Assembly: GCA_038049695.1 (NCBI GenBank)
Contig: CP142460.1
Location: forward strand, 24,496,501-24,560,500
From: Cinnamomum chago
Lineage: Eukaryota; Streptophyta; Magnoliopsida; Laurales; Lauraceae
Direction of reading: 5' to 3'
Length of the DNA: 64,000 bases
Shown: positions 7,950 through 16,374 of the stretch, one piece after another
How the letters are laid out: every line of letters begins with the position of its first letter
How positions within the stretch are numbered: position 1 is the first letter of the stretch
Notes under the pieces: model-generated
The model's input: only the letters and a program-made list of their open reading frames with translations
What the model was told of the DNA's origin: nothing
Databases searched by the model: none
Position numbers and translations under genes: made by a program

Positions 7950-10244
7950 GAGTTGGTTCCATATCCAACATCAGACGGACAGCCCATATGGGTACACCCC
8001 GATATCCTAGAAGATGAAAATTGGGAGGTCGTCAAAACAAAGCCAACCGCTCAACAGCGAAGGCAAGCCAAGAGACAACTCCGCAAACTCAAACAGCAGG
8101 AGAAAGCTCCGAAAAAGCAAGAAGTCGCTGAAAAGGCAGAAACCTCCTCTACCGCTTCACTGGGGACAACAGAAGAGTCCTCTCCTAAGACTTCGAAGGC
8201 GGCAAGAAAATTCACTCTTGGTGATTTCATGCCACCACACCTCAAAGAAGAAACTATGCAAGGGGCATCATACTCTTGCAACTCGGTGGTCGGATTCCCC
8301 ATGGATGGATACGAGTCCAGTGACACCGCTAGCGACATCGATGAGTGGGAGGAATCCCTCGAAACAGGAGAATATCTCTCCGACGAGGAATGGATCCCTG
8401 AATCTCATCTTATGCCAGTAATCTGGTATAACCCATTACAGCCGCAGCGATCCTGGTCTGATGATGATGAAGACCAAGAGGCTATTCAAGAAAACACTCC
8501 AGTGGCACCCAGCCATGTTGAACCACAAGGAGCAGACGAAGAAGAAGATTTGGCCCCCATGCCTGATCTCGATGAATACGCAAGGATCTTGCAGCACCTT
8601 GCTATAGAGCAAGAACAAGGTCGCATCAACCAGCTTCGTCACAACCCAGCACCGGAAGTTCCTGAAAATCTACAGGAATCTCCTCCGGTAACCCCGGAAA
8701 ACGAAGAAAGCTGTTGGATCGATGATCCCCTTACATCTGAGGACGAATCTTATTCCCAACAGTTCATCTTGGAGGCATCTTCCGTCAAAGTTACTTGCAA
8801 TGCAATAGCTCAGGATGATAATTCCTCCGGAACCACACCTTCTCAGGCTTCGTCTCCTGGAACAGTGACATCGGAACTCAAACCTCTTCCGACTGATCAC
8901 CTTGAAGAAATTCCAGCCGGTGAAATCTTCTTCAGAGAAAATCCGGTCAATTGGTCCCAAATGCCCGATCTCATTGGTGATGTCTGGACCGACAAAATAT
9001 TTGATAAAGAAGGAAAGTTGCTGGATGCTGTTCAGGACTTGCTCCCGGAAAATGCTCCATGCAACACAATTACTGAAGATGGCAATGCTGACACAGAGAC
9101 ATCTTCAGCAAATGAGAAGGAACAACCCCTCGATCTCGAGGGTGATCTTCCAAACAAAGACCCTTCTTCAGAAGCTCTTGAAGTTGGTAGAGGTACCCGT
9201 TCTGGCCGGGATTACCACAAAAACTACGACCAACCTTCTGCTTCTTATGTAAATCCTTCGGGAAAACAAGCTGTAAACGCCCCTAGTGGCAAGAATAATG
9301 AAAATGCAGGCGCCAAGGAGGCTTTCAAGTACGACTTGATTCAGCATTTCAAACACATACCTGCACGTCTGCACATCCTAGATTTATTACGAATGTCACC
9401 ACAGACTCGTGATAGTCTCATTTCAGAACTACAAATGCTGGATGCGGATGTCGACAAACATGCCCCACAAGTCCTACAAATTGAAATGGACTATAGGGTC
9501 AAAAAATCAAAAACTCCCTCAAAAGGAGAAAAGAAGAAAACTGAGGGATCCTGCATCGAATGCCTCTCGGTTCAAAAAGCAGCAAGTGCAACCATCGCCT
9601 TCACCAAGGAAGACCTCCTGCTAGGCGAGACAAAGCACAACCGACCCCTGTACTTCACCGGGTACATCAAAGAGGTGCCAGTACGCAGAATCCAGATCGA
9701 TCCAGGTTCTGCACTCAACCTCATCTCCACTTCGGCACTCAAAGAACTGGGCATTCCGCCTAACAAGCTGAGCCACACGTCTGTGTCCATCTTTGGATAT
9801 GATGGAAGCGCTCAAAGGCCGAACGGCAAAATCAGGTTCAAGTTGCAAATCAGTGATCTTATCTCCGAGGTCACTGTCTATGCAATAAAGACCCCTTCAT
9901 GCTACAACATCCTTCTCGGACGCCCCTGGATACACGAGAATGGTGTTGTCCCTTCGACTTTACATCAGTGCATCAAGTTCGTTGGCAATGACGGCTTGAT
10001 ACATCGAGTGTTTGCAGACAAAAGCCCTTCAAAGGCAAAGAAGTTTATTTCGCAGATGCTCAGATGTACAAAGATGAAAAAGAAGAAAGGGAGGAAAAAA
10101 CAGCACCCTTTGCCGAAAATCTCCAGAAAGATAAAGGCAAGGCTCCTCAGCAATCACCGGAAGAAAACAAACCCTCTATCAAAATCGAAGAGAATAATCA
10201 ATCTCCCTTCATGGTCTCCCTCAAGTCTTCAAAGCCTCTGGTGA
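7950..10244 (+). CDS. pro: Acidic linker and aspartic protease of element A
   Basis: This is the same frame as gag. An acidic, serine-rich linker covers about 8000-9150 and holds many EE and DD runs. The retropepsin-like domain follows at about 9640-9990: IDPGSALNLIS near 9691 is the active-site D-P-G triad region, and YNILLGRPWIHENGVVP near 9904 holds the conserved second strand and flap-end motif. The protease would process the Gag-Pol polyprotein. After VFADK the frame slips: A has four A residues at 10019-10022 where B and C have five. The last 70 codons to the TGA at 10244 are therefore out of frame, and the true continuation is the next entry. Confidence 0.8.
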   Translation, partial: ELVPYPTSDGQPIWVHPDILEDENWEVVKTKPTAQQRRQAKRQLRKLKQQEKAPKKQEVAEKAETSSTASLGTTEESSPKTSKAARKFTLGDFMPPHLKEETMQGASYSCNSVVGFPMDGYESSDTASDIDEWEESLETGEYLSDEEWIPESHLMPVIWYNPLQPQRSWSDDDEDQEAIQENTPVAPSHVEPQGADEEEDLAPMPDLDEYARILQHLAIEQEQGRINQLRHNPAPEVPENLQESPPVTPENEESCWIDDPLTSEDESYSQQFILEASSVKVTCNAIAQDDNSSGTTPSQASSPGTVTSELKPLPTDHLEEIPAGEIFFRENPVNWSQMPDLIGDVWTDKIFDKEGKLLDAVQDLLPENAPCNTITEDGNADTETSSANEKEQPLDLEGDLPNKDPSSEALEVGRGTRSGRDYHKNYDQPSASYVNPSGKQAVNAPSGKNNENAGAKEAFKYDLIQHFKHIPARLHILDLLRMSPQTRDSLISELQMLDADVDKHAPQVLQIEMDYRVKKSKTPSKGEKKKTEGSCIECLSVQKAASATIAFTKEDLLLGETKHNRPLYFTGYIKEVPVRRIQIDPGSALNLISTSALKELGIPPNKLSHTSVSIFGYDGSAQRPNGKIRFKLQISDLISEVTVYAIKTPSCYNILLGRPWIHENGVVPSTLHQCIKFVGNDGLIHRVFADKSPSKAKKFISQMLRCTKMKKKKGRKKQHPLPKISRKIKARLLSNHRKKTNPLSKSKRIINLPSWSPSSLQSLW

Positions 10245-10981
10245 TCACCACCAAAGCAAAGAAGACAAAACAAAAGGCTGGGGGCAAGTTTGCTGTCTCC
10301 TTCGTGTCTATCTTGCAAGACACGGATTCGGACTCAGAGCCAGAAGACGACACATTGTCAAGCCAAGCTGATGATCAACAAGTTCAGCCCGCTCTCACTC
10401 CGATGGAGACAACCGTTGACATAGAAGATCCGGCATCTGCTTCCTTCGTTGTTCCAGCAACATCAGCAGAAGAAAAGCCAATCTTCTTCCATAAATCGGG
10501 AGTTTCTTCATCAAATTCTTCGCTTGAACCTTTCCAAAATGAAGGTATGCCTCAACTATCCCTGTATAGTCCAATGGCACAAGCTATCATGAAGAAAATG
10601 GGCTACGACGCTCAGAACCCAATTGGTTTGGGAGATGGCCGTGGTATTATCATGCCATTGGAACCAACCCTGACCAAAAGTCAACTAGAAGGTTGGAAAC
10701 CCCACCGCCACATAGAAAAGTCTTCACATGGGCTGGGGTATGATCCTGACGCTCCCTTGAGACAGTTGACACAAAGGCTGCAAAGTCATCTTGCCGACCA
10801 AGCCTCAACATCTCATATTAATGAAGACATCGATCTCCCTGGATATCTCTTTGAAGAGTTGACCGTCAAGGATCCAGGAAGTTCATCCAATTGGTACGAT
10901 TTTTCTGATGATGAAGAGGAATTGTCCGATGATACAGACACACGGTTCTCTGACCCAGAAAAGTGCCCTACTTCAACCTAG
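10064..10981 (+). CDS. G-patch-like segment between protease and RT of element A
   Basis: This open frame continues the polyprotein after the one-base loss near 10020. It starts lysine- and glutamate-rich (YKDEKEEREEK). Near 10570-10667 it has AQAIMKKMGYDAQNPIGLGD, followed by GRGI and PLEP. That glycine spacing fits a G-patch, an RNA-binding module also found after the protease in some retroviruses. The rest is acidic (DFSDDEEELSDDTD). The frame breaks again near 10957, where A has two more bases than C (AAAAGTGCCC against AAGAACCT), and ends at TAG 10979. Its role in the element is inferred. Confidence 0.65.
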   Translation: MYKDEKEEREEKTAPFAENLQKDKGKAPQQSPEENKPSIKIEENNQSPFMVSLKSSKPLVITTKAKKTKQKAGGKFAVSFVSILQDTDSDSEPEDDTLSSQADDQQVQPALTPMETTVDIEDPASASFVVPATSAEEKPIFFHKSGVSSSNSSLEPFQNEGMPQLSLYSPMAQAIMKKMGYDAQNPIGLGDGRGIIMPLEPTLTKSQLEGWKPHRHIEKSSHGLGYDPDAPLRQLTQRLQSHLADQASTSHINEDIDLPGYLFEELTVKDPGSSSNWYDFSDDEEELSDDTDTRFSDPEKCPTST

Positions 10982-13017
10982 TTTCAACAGGTGATTGGGA
11001 CCATCTCATAGCAAATCTTGAGAAAAGTACCAATCAAGAAGACCCATGGACAAAAGCAGAGCCGTGGTCTGTAGATACCTTTGGAACTCCAAAAGGCTTT
11101 GTTGGGCTGGAAGCCTCCAAAAATATTGTGGGGGAACCACCTTCAAACCTTCCAACTGAAGATTCTGTTCAAGAGATAGACTTGGGAACACCTGATAACC
11201 AACGTCCTGTATTCATAAGCAAGAATATAAAGGATGATGAGTTACCCGAGTATATCGCGTTTCTTCATGAGTTCGTTGATTGTTTTGCATGGTCTTACGC
11301 TGAGATGCCTGGCTTAGACCCCAAAATAGCAGTCCACAAACTCAATCTTCAAAAAGATATCAAGCCTGTCAAACAAGGCCAAAGAAGGGTCCGTCCTGAC
11401 GTGATGGCCAAAATTGAACAAGAAGCTCAAAAACTCAAAAGCGTTGGCTTCATCCGTGAGGAACAGCATCCTGAATGGTTGGCCAACATCGTCCCCGTGA
11501 CAAAGAAAAATGGGCAAATCAGGGTCTGCATTGATTACAGAGACCTAAACAATGCATGCCCAAAAGATGAATTCCCGCTCCCTATACCGGAGGTGATGAT
11601 CGACAACACCTGTGGGTTCGAGCGAATGACATTCATGGATGGCTTTTCTGGCTACAATCAGATAAAGATGCATCCTGAAGATGAAAAACACACAGTATTT
11701 AGGACCCCGTTTGGCGTGTATTGCTACACTGTCATGCCATTCGGTCTGAAGAATGCCGGCGCTACATATCAGAGGGCTATGATGAAGATATTCCAAGTTA
11801 TGCAGCACAAGACGGTCGAATGTTACGTTGATGACCTCGCCGTCAAAAGCAAAAGAAAAGAAGACCATCTCAAAGATCTTCGAGAAGTCTTCCTCCGACT
11901 TCGCAAACACAAATTGCGAATGAATCCCCTCAAATGCTTCTTCGGTGTTTCATCGGGTAAGTTTCTCGGATTCATAGTACGGAAAGCTGGCATAGAGCTT
12001 GACCCTACCAAAGTCAAGGCTATCCTAGAAATGCCATCTCCAAGAACCCTAAGACAATTAAAAGGGCTCCAAGGAAGATTGGCATACATTCAACGGTTCA
12101 TCTCCAACCTATCAGGGAAGTGCTGTCCATTCTCTCGGTTAATGAAGAAAGGTGTCGATTTTTTCTGGGATGTTGAATGTGAAGCCGCGTTCCAGGACAT
12201 CAAGTCATACCTGACTAAACCTCCAGTGTTGGCTGCCCCCACAGCTGGAAAACCATTCCTTTTGTACACAAGAGCCCTTGACTGTTCTTTAGGCGCTCTA
12301 CTCGCACAAAAGAATGACGAGGGAAAAGAAGCTGCTCTATATTACCTTAGCCGCATGTTGGTAGGTGCAGAGCATCGCTACTCTCTAGTCGAAAAAGAAT
12401 GCTTGGCAGTGATGTTCGCCATACAGAAACTGCGTCACTACCTGCTAGCCAACACAGTGTACCTGATTTCGAGGATCAACCTCCTAAAGGTCCTTGTCAC
12501 AAAAGCAGGTTCTCTTAATGGCCGACTAGCAAAATGGTCCATCCTCCTGTCACAATTTGACATTAGGTATGTACCACAAAAAGCAATCAAAGGCCAAGCT
12601 CTAGCAGACTTCCTCGCGGAGCATCCATTGCCTAAAGATTCTCCACTCAGGGATGACCTCCGAGACGAATCGGTCTACAGTGTGGAGACTTCCTTATCAA
12701 ATGCTTCCTGGCACATGTACTTCGATGGCGCAACCAGGACAAATGAAAAGGGAAATCAAATATCGGGAATTGGCGTTCTCTTTGTTAGTCCCGATAAATA
12801 CATGATTCCGCATGCATTCTCGCTACTGGAACCATGTTCAAACAATGCAGCTGAGTACCAAGCCCTGATCATAGGATTGGAGCTCGCCCTTGAATCCGGC
12901 ATCACTACGCTGGAAGCTTTTGGAGACTCTCAACTGATCGTCAACCAGATGAATCAGAAATTTGAAGTCAGGAAGCCCGATCTGTTGCCTTACTACAACA
13001 AGGCACAATCGCTTTGA
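10963..13017 (+). CDS. pol: Reverse transcriptase, RNase H and start of archaeal-type RNase H, element A
   Basis: RT spans about 11340-11910, with VCIDYRDLNNACPKDEFPLP, GFSGYNQIKMHPEDEKHT, the fingers-palm motif PFGVYCYTVMPFGLKNA, and the catalytic YVDD at 11824-11835. The ancestral RNase H domain follows at about 12150-12620 (LSRMLVGAEHRYSLVEKECL), but its usual first catalytic aspartate is not clear. A second RNase H begins at about 12712 with FDGA, AAEYQALI and GDSQLIVNQ, giving three of its acidic catalytic residues. This RT-RNH-aRNH order marks the Tat lineage. TGA at 13015 replaces TGC (kept in B), so the frame originally ran on. The gene is otherwise complete here and would copy the element's RNA into DNA. 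Confidence 0.9.
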   Translation: MPYFNLVSTGDWDHLIANLEKSTNQEDPWTKAEPWSVDTFGTPKGFVGLEASKNIVGEPPSNLPTEDSVQEIDLGTPDNQRPVFISKNIKDDELPEYIAFLHEFVDCFAWSYAEMPGLDPKIAVHKLNLQKDIKPVKQGQRRVRPDVMAKIEQEAQKLKSVGFIREEQHPEWLANIVPVTKKNGQIRVCIDYRDLNNACPKDEFPLPIPEVMIDNTCGFERMTFMDGFSGYNQIKMHPEDEKHTVFRTPFGVYCYTVMPFGLKNAGATYQRAMMKIFQVMQHKTVECYVDDLAVKSKRKEDHLKDLREVFLRLRKHKLRMNPLKCFFGVSSGKFLGFIVRKAGIELDPTKVKAILEMPSPRTLRQLKGLQGRLAYIQRFISNLSGKCCPFSRLMKKGVDFFWDVECEAAFQDIKSYLTKPPVLAAPTAGKPFLLYTRALDCSLGALLAQKNDEGKEAALYYLSRMLVGAEHRYSLVEKECLAVMFAIQKLRHYLLANTVYLISRINLLKVLVTKAGSLNGRLAKWSILLSQFDIRYVPQKAIKGQALADFLAEHPLPKDSPLRDDLRDESVYSVETSLSNASWHMYFDGATRTNEKGNQISGIGVLFVSPDKYMIPHAFSLLEPCSNNAAEYQALIIGLELALESGITTLEAFGDSQLIVNQMNQKFEVRKPDLLPYYNKAQSL

Positions 13018-13542
13018 CAAAAGTTCGACATCTGTCACATCACCCACATCCTCAGAGGTGAAAACATTCGTGCAGATGCCCTGGCTGGACTTGCTGCGTC
13101 TATGGCAATCCAAGAAGGGGAAAACATGCAAGTTACAGTGTGTCAAAAAAGGATTCTCCCTCCTCTCAACACACATCAAGCAGTTGCTGAATGCCACCAA
13201 GTGGTTGGAAGTCGGATCTCCGTCCTAAAACCTCTGATCGGCGACTGGAGGGATCCGTTCATTGATTACATAATGTTCGGAATCCTACCTGAAGATCCAA
13301 AAGAACGGGTAAGCATCCAAAGACGAGCCCCGAACTTTCATTTGGATATTCCTTCAAAAATGCTGTATAGAAAATCCTACAACGAAGTACTTCTACGCTG
13401 CTTGTCACAACAAGAAGCTGAAGAAACACTCAAAGAAGTACATGTTGGTCTTTGTGGAGCCCATCAGGCTGGCCCTAAGCTCTACGATCAGATAAAAAGG
13501 TTAGGTTATTATTGGCCTACCATGGTGGCTGATGCAATGTAA
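13018..13542 (+). CDS. pol: End of archaeal-type RNase H and integrase N-terminal zinc domain, element A
   Basis: This is the same frame as the RT segment after the TGA at 13015. It gives the last RNase H motif, HILRGENIRADALAGLA, with the fourth acidic residue. After a linker, the integrase N-terminus follows at about 13310-13570 with EVHVGLCGAHQAGP and YYWPTMVADAM. The second zinc pair, CQQC, comes just after the TAA at 13540-13542. The stop therefore cuts the HHCC zinc-binding domain in two. Without readthrough no integrase core could be made from this copy. Confidence 0.85.
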   Translation, partial: QKFDICHITHILRGENIRADALAGLAASMAIQEGENMQVTVCQKRILPPLNTHQAVAECHQVVGSRISVLKPLIGDWRDPFIDYIMFGILPEDPKERVSIQRRAPNFHLDIPSKMLYRKSYNEVLLRCLSQQEAEETLKEVHVGLCGAHQAGPKLYDQIKRLGYYWPTMVADAM

Positions 13543-14502
13543 TTTGCTAAGCGCTGCCAACAATGCCAAATTCATGGAGACTATGTCCACATGCCTCCAG
13601 AATGGCTGCATCCTACAGCGATCTCATGGCCTTTTGAAGCCTGGGGTATGGACATCATAGGTCCTATCTCCCCTCCATCGAGCAAAGGTCATCGCTTCAT
13701 CTTCGCCGCTACGGATTATTTCTCCAAGTGGTCAGAAGCATTCTCGCTTAGTGAAATGAAGACCTCATCAGTCCTTCAGTTCTTGCGCACCAACATCATT
13801 TGTCGCTTCGGCATACCTAAAAGATTCGTCCATGATAACAGACCGCAATTCCGGGATCACAGATTCTACAGGTTCTGCGACAAATACAAAATCCAAAGTT
13901 GTCCTTCAACTCCGTACAATCCGGCAGCGAATGGACTAGCAGAGGCCTTCAACAAGACGCTCTGCAAAATCCTCAAGAAAATGGTCTCTAGTCACAAAAG
14001 AGATTGGGGCGACAAACTGCCTGAAGCTTTGTGGGCCTATCGAACAACCGTTCGAGGACCAACCCATAGCACACCATTCTCCTTGGTCTATGGATGCGAA
14101 GTTGTTGTCCCTTTGGAAGTTCAAATTCCTTCCTTAAGGGTATCTCTACAAAATGACATGACGCAAGAAAGCAATGTCAAATTGAGACTTCAAGAGCTGG
14201 ATAATCTCGATGAGAGACGGCTCGAAGCTCTACAAAACATTGAACTCTACCAAGCACGCATGATAGGATCTTTTGACAAGAAGGTCAGGCAACGCGCCTA
14301 CAAAAAGGGAGACTTGGTTCTTACAATAAGAAGACCTATGGTTTTTGCTCACAAATCCAAAGGCAAATTTGAACCAAAATGGGAGGGACCTTTCGTCATC
14401 GACAAAATCTTCTCCAACGGCACATACGCTCTTCTAAATATGGAGGGTGACAGGTGTATGCTGCCCATTAATGGAAAATTCTTGAAGCGGTACTACCCTT
14501 GA
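13543..14502 (+). CDS. int: Integrase zinc-domain end, catalytic core and C-terminus, element A
   Basis: The frame is unchanged after the stop at 13540. It opens FAKRCQQCQIHGDYVH. The catalytic core carries D in WGMDIIGP, D in FVHDNRPQF and E in ANGLAEAFNKTL, spaced as in Ty3/Gypsy integrases. WAYRTTVRGPTHSTPFSLVY is the usual conserved block after the core. The C-terminal domain has KKVRQRAYKKGDLVL and KWEGPFVIDKIFSNGTYALL, which resembles the GPY/F module. No chromodomain follows, as expected for Tat. The stop TGA is at 14500-14502. The core looks intact, but it lies downstream of several lesions. Confidence 0.9.
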   Translation, partial: FAKRCQQCQIHGDYVHMPPEWLHPTAISWPFEAWGMDIIGPISPPSSKGHRFIFAATDYFSKWSEAFSLSEMKTSSVLQFLRTNIICRFGIPKRFVHDNRPQFRDHRFYRFCDKYKIQSCPSTPYNPAANGLAEAFNKTLCKILKKMVSSHKRDWGDKLPEALWAYRTTVRGPTHSTPFSLVYGCEVVVPLEVQIPSLRVSLQNDMTQESNVKLRLQELDNLDERRLEALQNIELYQARMIGSFDKKVRQRAYKKGDLVLTIRRPMVFAHKSKGKFEPKWEGPFVIDKIFSNGTYALLNMEGDRCMLPINGKFLKRYYP

Positions 14503-14869
14503 AGGCTTTCCCCACAGGGTCAGAGCAATGTCTACACGGCCAAAGCCTATTCCTAGGTATCTGCTCGTCAAACCCACTCCTTTTGGAATTTTCATCCTCT
14601 TGTTGAAATTTCTAAAAAAAAACCCCTCAAAACAATGTTTCTTTCATCGTTTCATTGTTAAAAAAAAAAAAAACAAATCCAAAAATCCAAGTTTAGGAGC
14701 CTCTTCCCAAACTTGACCAAAATTTTCGATCCTTGAACCCAAAATTCATGGTTTGAAACAAAATCAGGACCTAGGGATTTCAGCTCTAGTCCACCCCGGC
14801 TTTTACCACCAAAATGGTTTTGAGTCAAAATTTACGACCCTCATGTCTTTAAACAAAAAATGGTTTTTC
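14503..14869 (+). other. Start of the 3' region of element A, no gene seen
   Basis: After the pol stop comes AAGGCTTTCCCCACAGGGTC and then A-rich sequence with no supported gene. In element D the matching sequence after the pol stop is only 18 bases long before the LTR begins. The 3' region present in A is thus absent from D. Confidence 0.6.
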
Positions 14870-15275
14870 AAAAACCGCAGGGAAGCGACTTTCAGTCGAT
14901 ACTTGCAAAACCCAAAATCGGAAGGATGCGACACCCATTCGATACTTCCAAAACCCCAAAATTTCAAAAATCGTGGAGACGCAACGTTCCAGTTGATATC
15001 CACAACCCAAATTTCAAACCAAACAAAAAACAAAACAAAGGTTCGAAAGAACCTCAAAATTCAAAAATCGTGGGGAAGCGACATTCCATCGATACCCACA
15101 AAACAAAATTTTTGAAGAAAAAAAAAAGCAGGGAAGCGACGCTTAGTCGATACTTGCACCCAAATCCGCGGGGAGGCGACATTCCATCGATACTCGCAAC
15201 CGAATGAGCAAGGAGGCGACATTCCATCGATACTTGCAATACCATTCAGCAGGGAGGCGACTTTTAGTCGATACT
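14870..15275 (+). repeat. Short tandem repeat block, GGGAAGCGACATTCCATCGA type
   Basis: About eight degenerate units of roughly 30-60 bp. Each holds GGR(A/G)GCGACNTTCNGTCGAT followed by ACTTGCA or similar; copies are seen near 14879, 14923, 14977, 15073, 15134, 15172, 15212 and 15255. Spacing is irregular early on and becomes about 40 bp at the end. It has no coding signal. Confidence 0.75.
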
Positions 15276-15289
15276 TGCATTTTTGAAAA

Positions 15290-16035
15290 CCAAAAACCTG
15301 GCTTTCACGCCAAAAAACCCGGCTTCCATGCCAAAAATCCGGCTTTCACGCCAAAAAAATCAAAAATCCGGCTTTTATGCCAAAAATCAAAATTCGGCTT
15401 CCATGCCAACAAAACAAAACTCGGTTTTCAAAAAAAAAATCTGGCTTCCATGCCAAAAAGAAATTTCGGCTTTCATGCCAAAAACAAAATCTGGTTCTTA
15501 CACCAAAAACAAAACCGGCTCTCATGCCACAAACCAAATCTTGGCTCTCATGCCACAAAAAAATCTTTGGCTCCCATGCCATCTCAAACTCGGCTTTCAT
15601 GCCATTTAAAAAAAAATTTGGCTTTTACGCCACAAAAACCGGCTTTCATGCCACTCCAAAAAATCGGCTTTTATGCCACCTCAAAATTCGGCTTTCATGC
15701 CATCTCAAAAAAATTGGCTCTCATGCCATCCCAAAATTTGGCTTTCACGCCACTAAAATCGGCTTTCATGCCACCTCAAAATTTCGGCTTCCACGCCATC
15801 CAAAATTTCGGCTCTCATGCCATAACCCCAAATTCGGCTTTTATGCCCTCTCAAAATTCGGCTTTCATGCCATCTCAAAACTGGCTTCCATGCCACCAAA
15901 AACTTGGCTCTCATGCCAAAAAGAAAATTTTGGCTTTCATGCCATAAACTCGGCTTTCATGCCATCTCAAAATTCGGGTTTTCAAGCCATCAAAAAACCT
16001 GGCTTTTGCCGCAAAATCTGGCTTTCATGCCAAAA
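15290..16035 (+). repeat. Array of about 35 short repeats, CGGCTTTCATGCCA type
   Basis: A dense array with period of about 18-30 bp. Its core GGCTTTCATGCCA is itself a near-palindrome (GGC...GCC), separated by A/C-rich spacers such as AAAATT or CCAAAAA. Variants replace TTTCATG with TCCATG, CTCATG or TTTTATG. An open frame runs through it (15204-15947) only because the unit lacks stops. It is not a CRISPR: spacers are short, low-complexity and the repeats vary. Confidence 0.85.
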
Positions 16036-16374
16036 CAACCCTTTTGACAAGGGATTTTCACAAAATGATAACCTTTTTCAAACAAAATTCTCATCCAACC
16101 TTTGCTTATTTTCATCAAAAAGAATTTAAGTAAAAGGTACACAGAGTACCAAAAATGTTTTACATAGAGGTACCAAAAAAAAAAAAAAAGAGAGAAAAGA
16201 AGAAAAGAGTTTGTTATAAAGAGCTCAGTCTAGCATGGTCTTCAACCAAAGATCCAGCTCCTTAAGCAGACTCTTGGCCTTAGACTCTAAAGCTTCCAGG
16301 CCGCGCTTCTTCAAGATCTTGCCATAAAATACGGCAGAACGCCGCGACCCATCTTCGGCACGAGGAAGCTCTTC

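Noticed and set aside
15204..15947. Plus-strand open frame of 247 codons rich in GFHA, and an overlapping 250-codon frame
   Set aside because: It is the GGCTTTCATGCCA array translated in two frames at once. It has no start context or conserved domain.
15290..16035. Possible CRISPR array
   Set aside because: Repeats are degenerate and only about 13 bp, spacers are short and A-rich, and the context is a plant retrotransposon.
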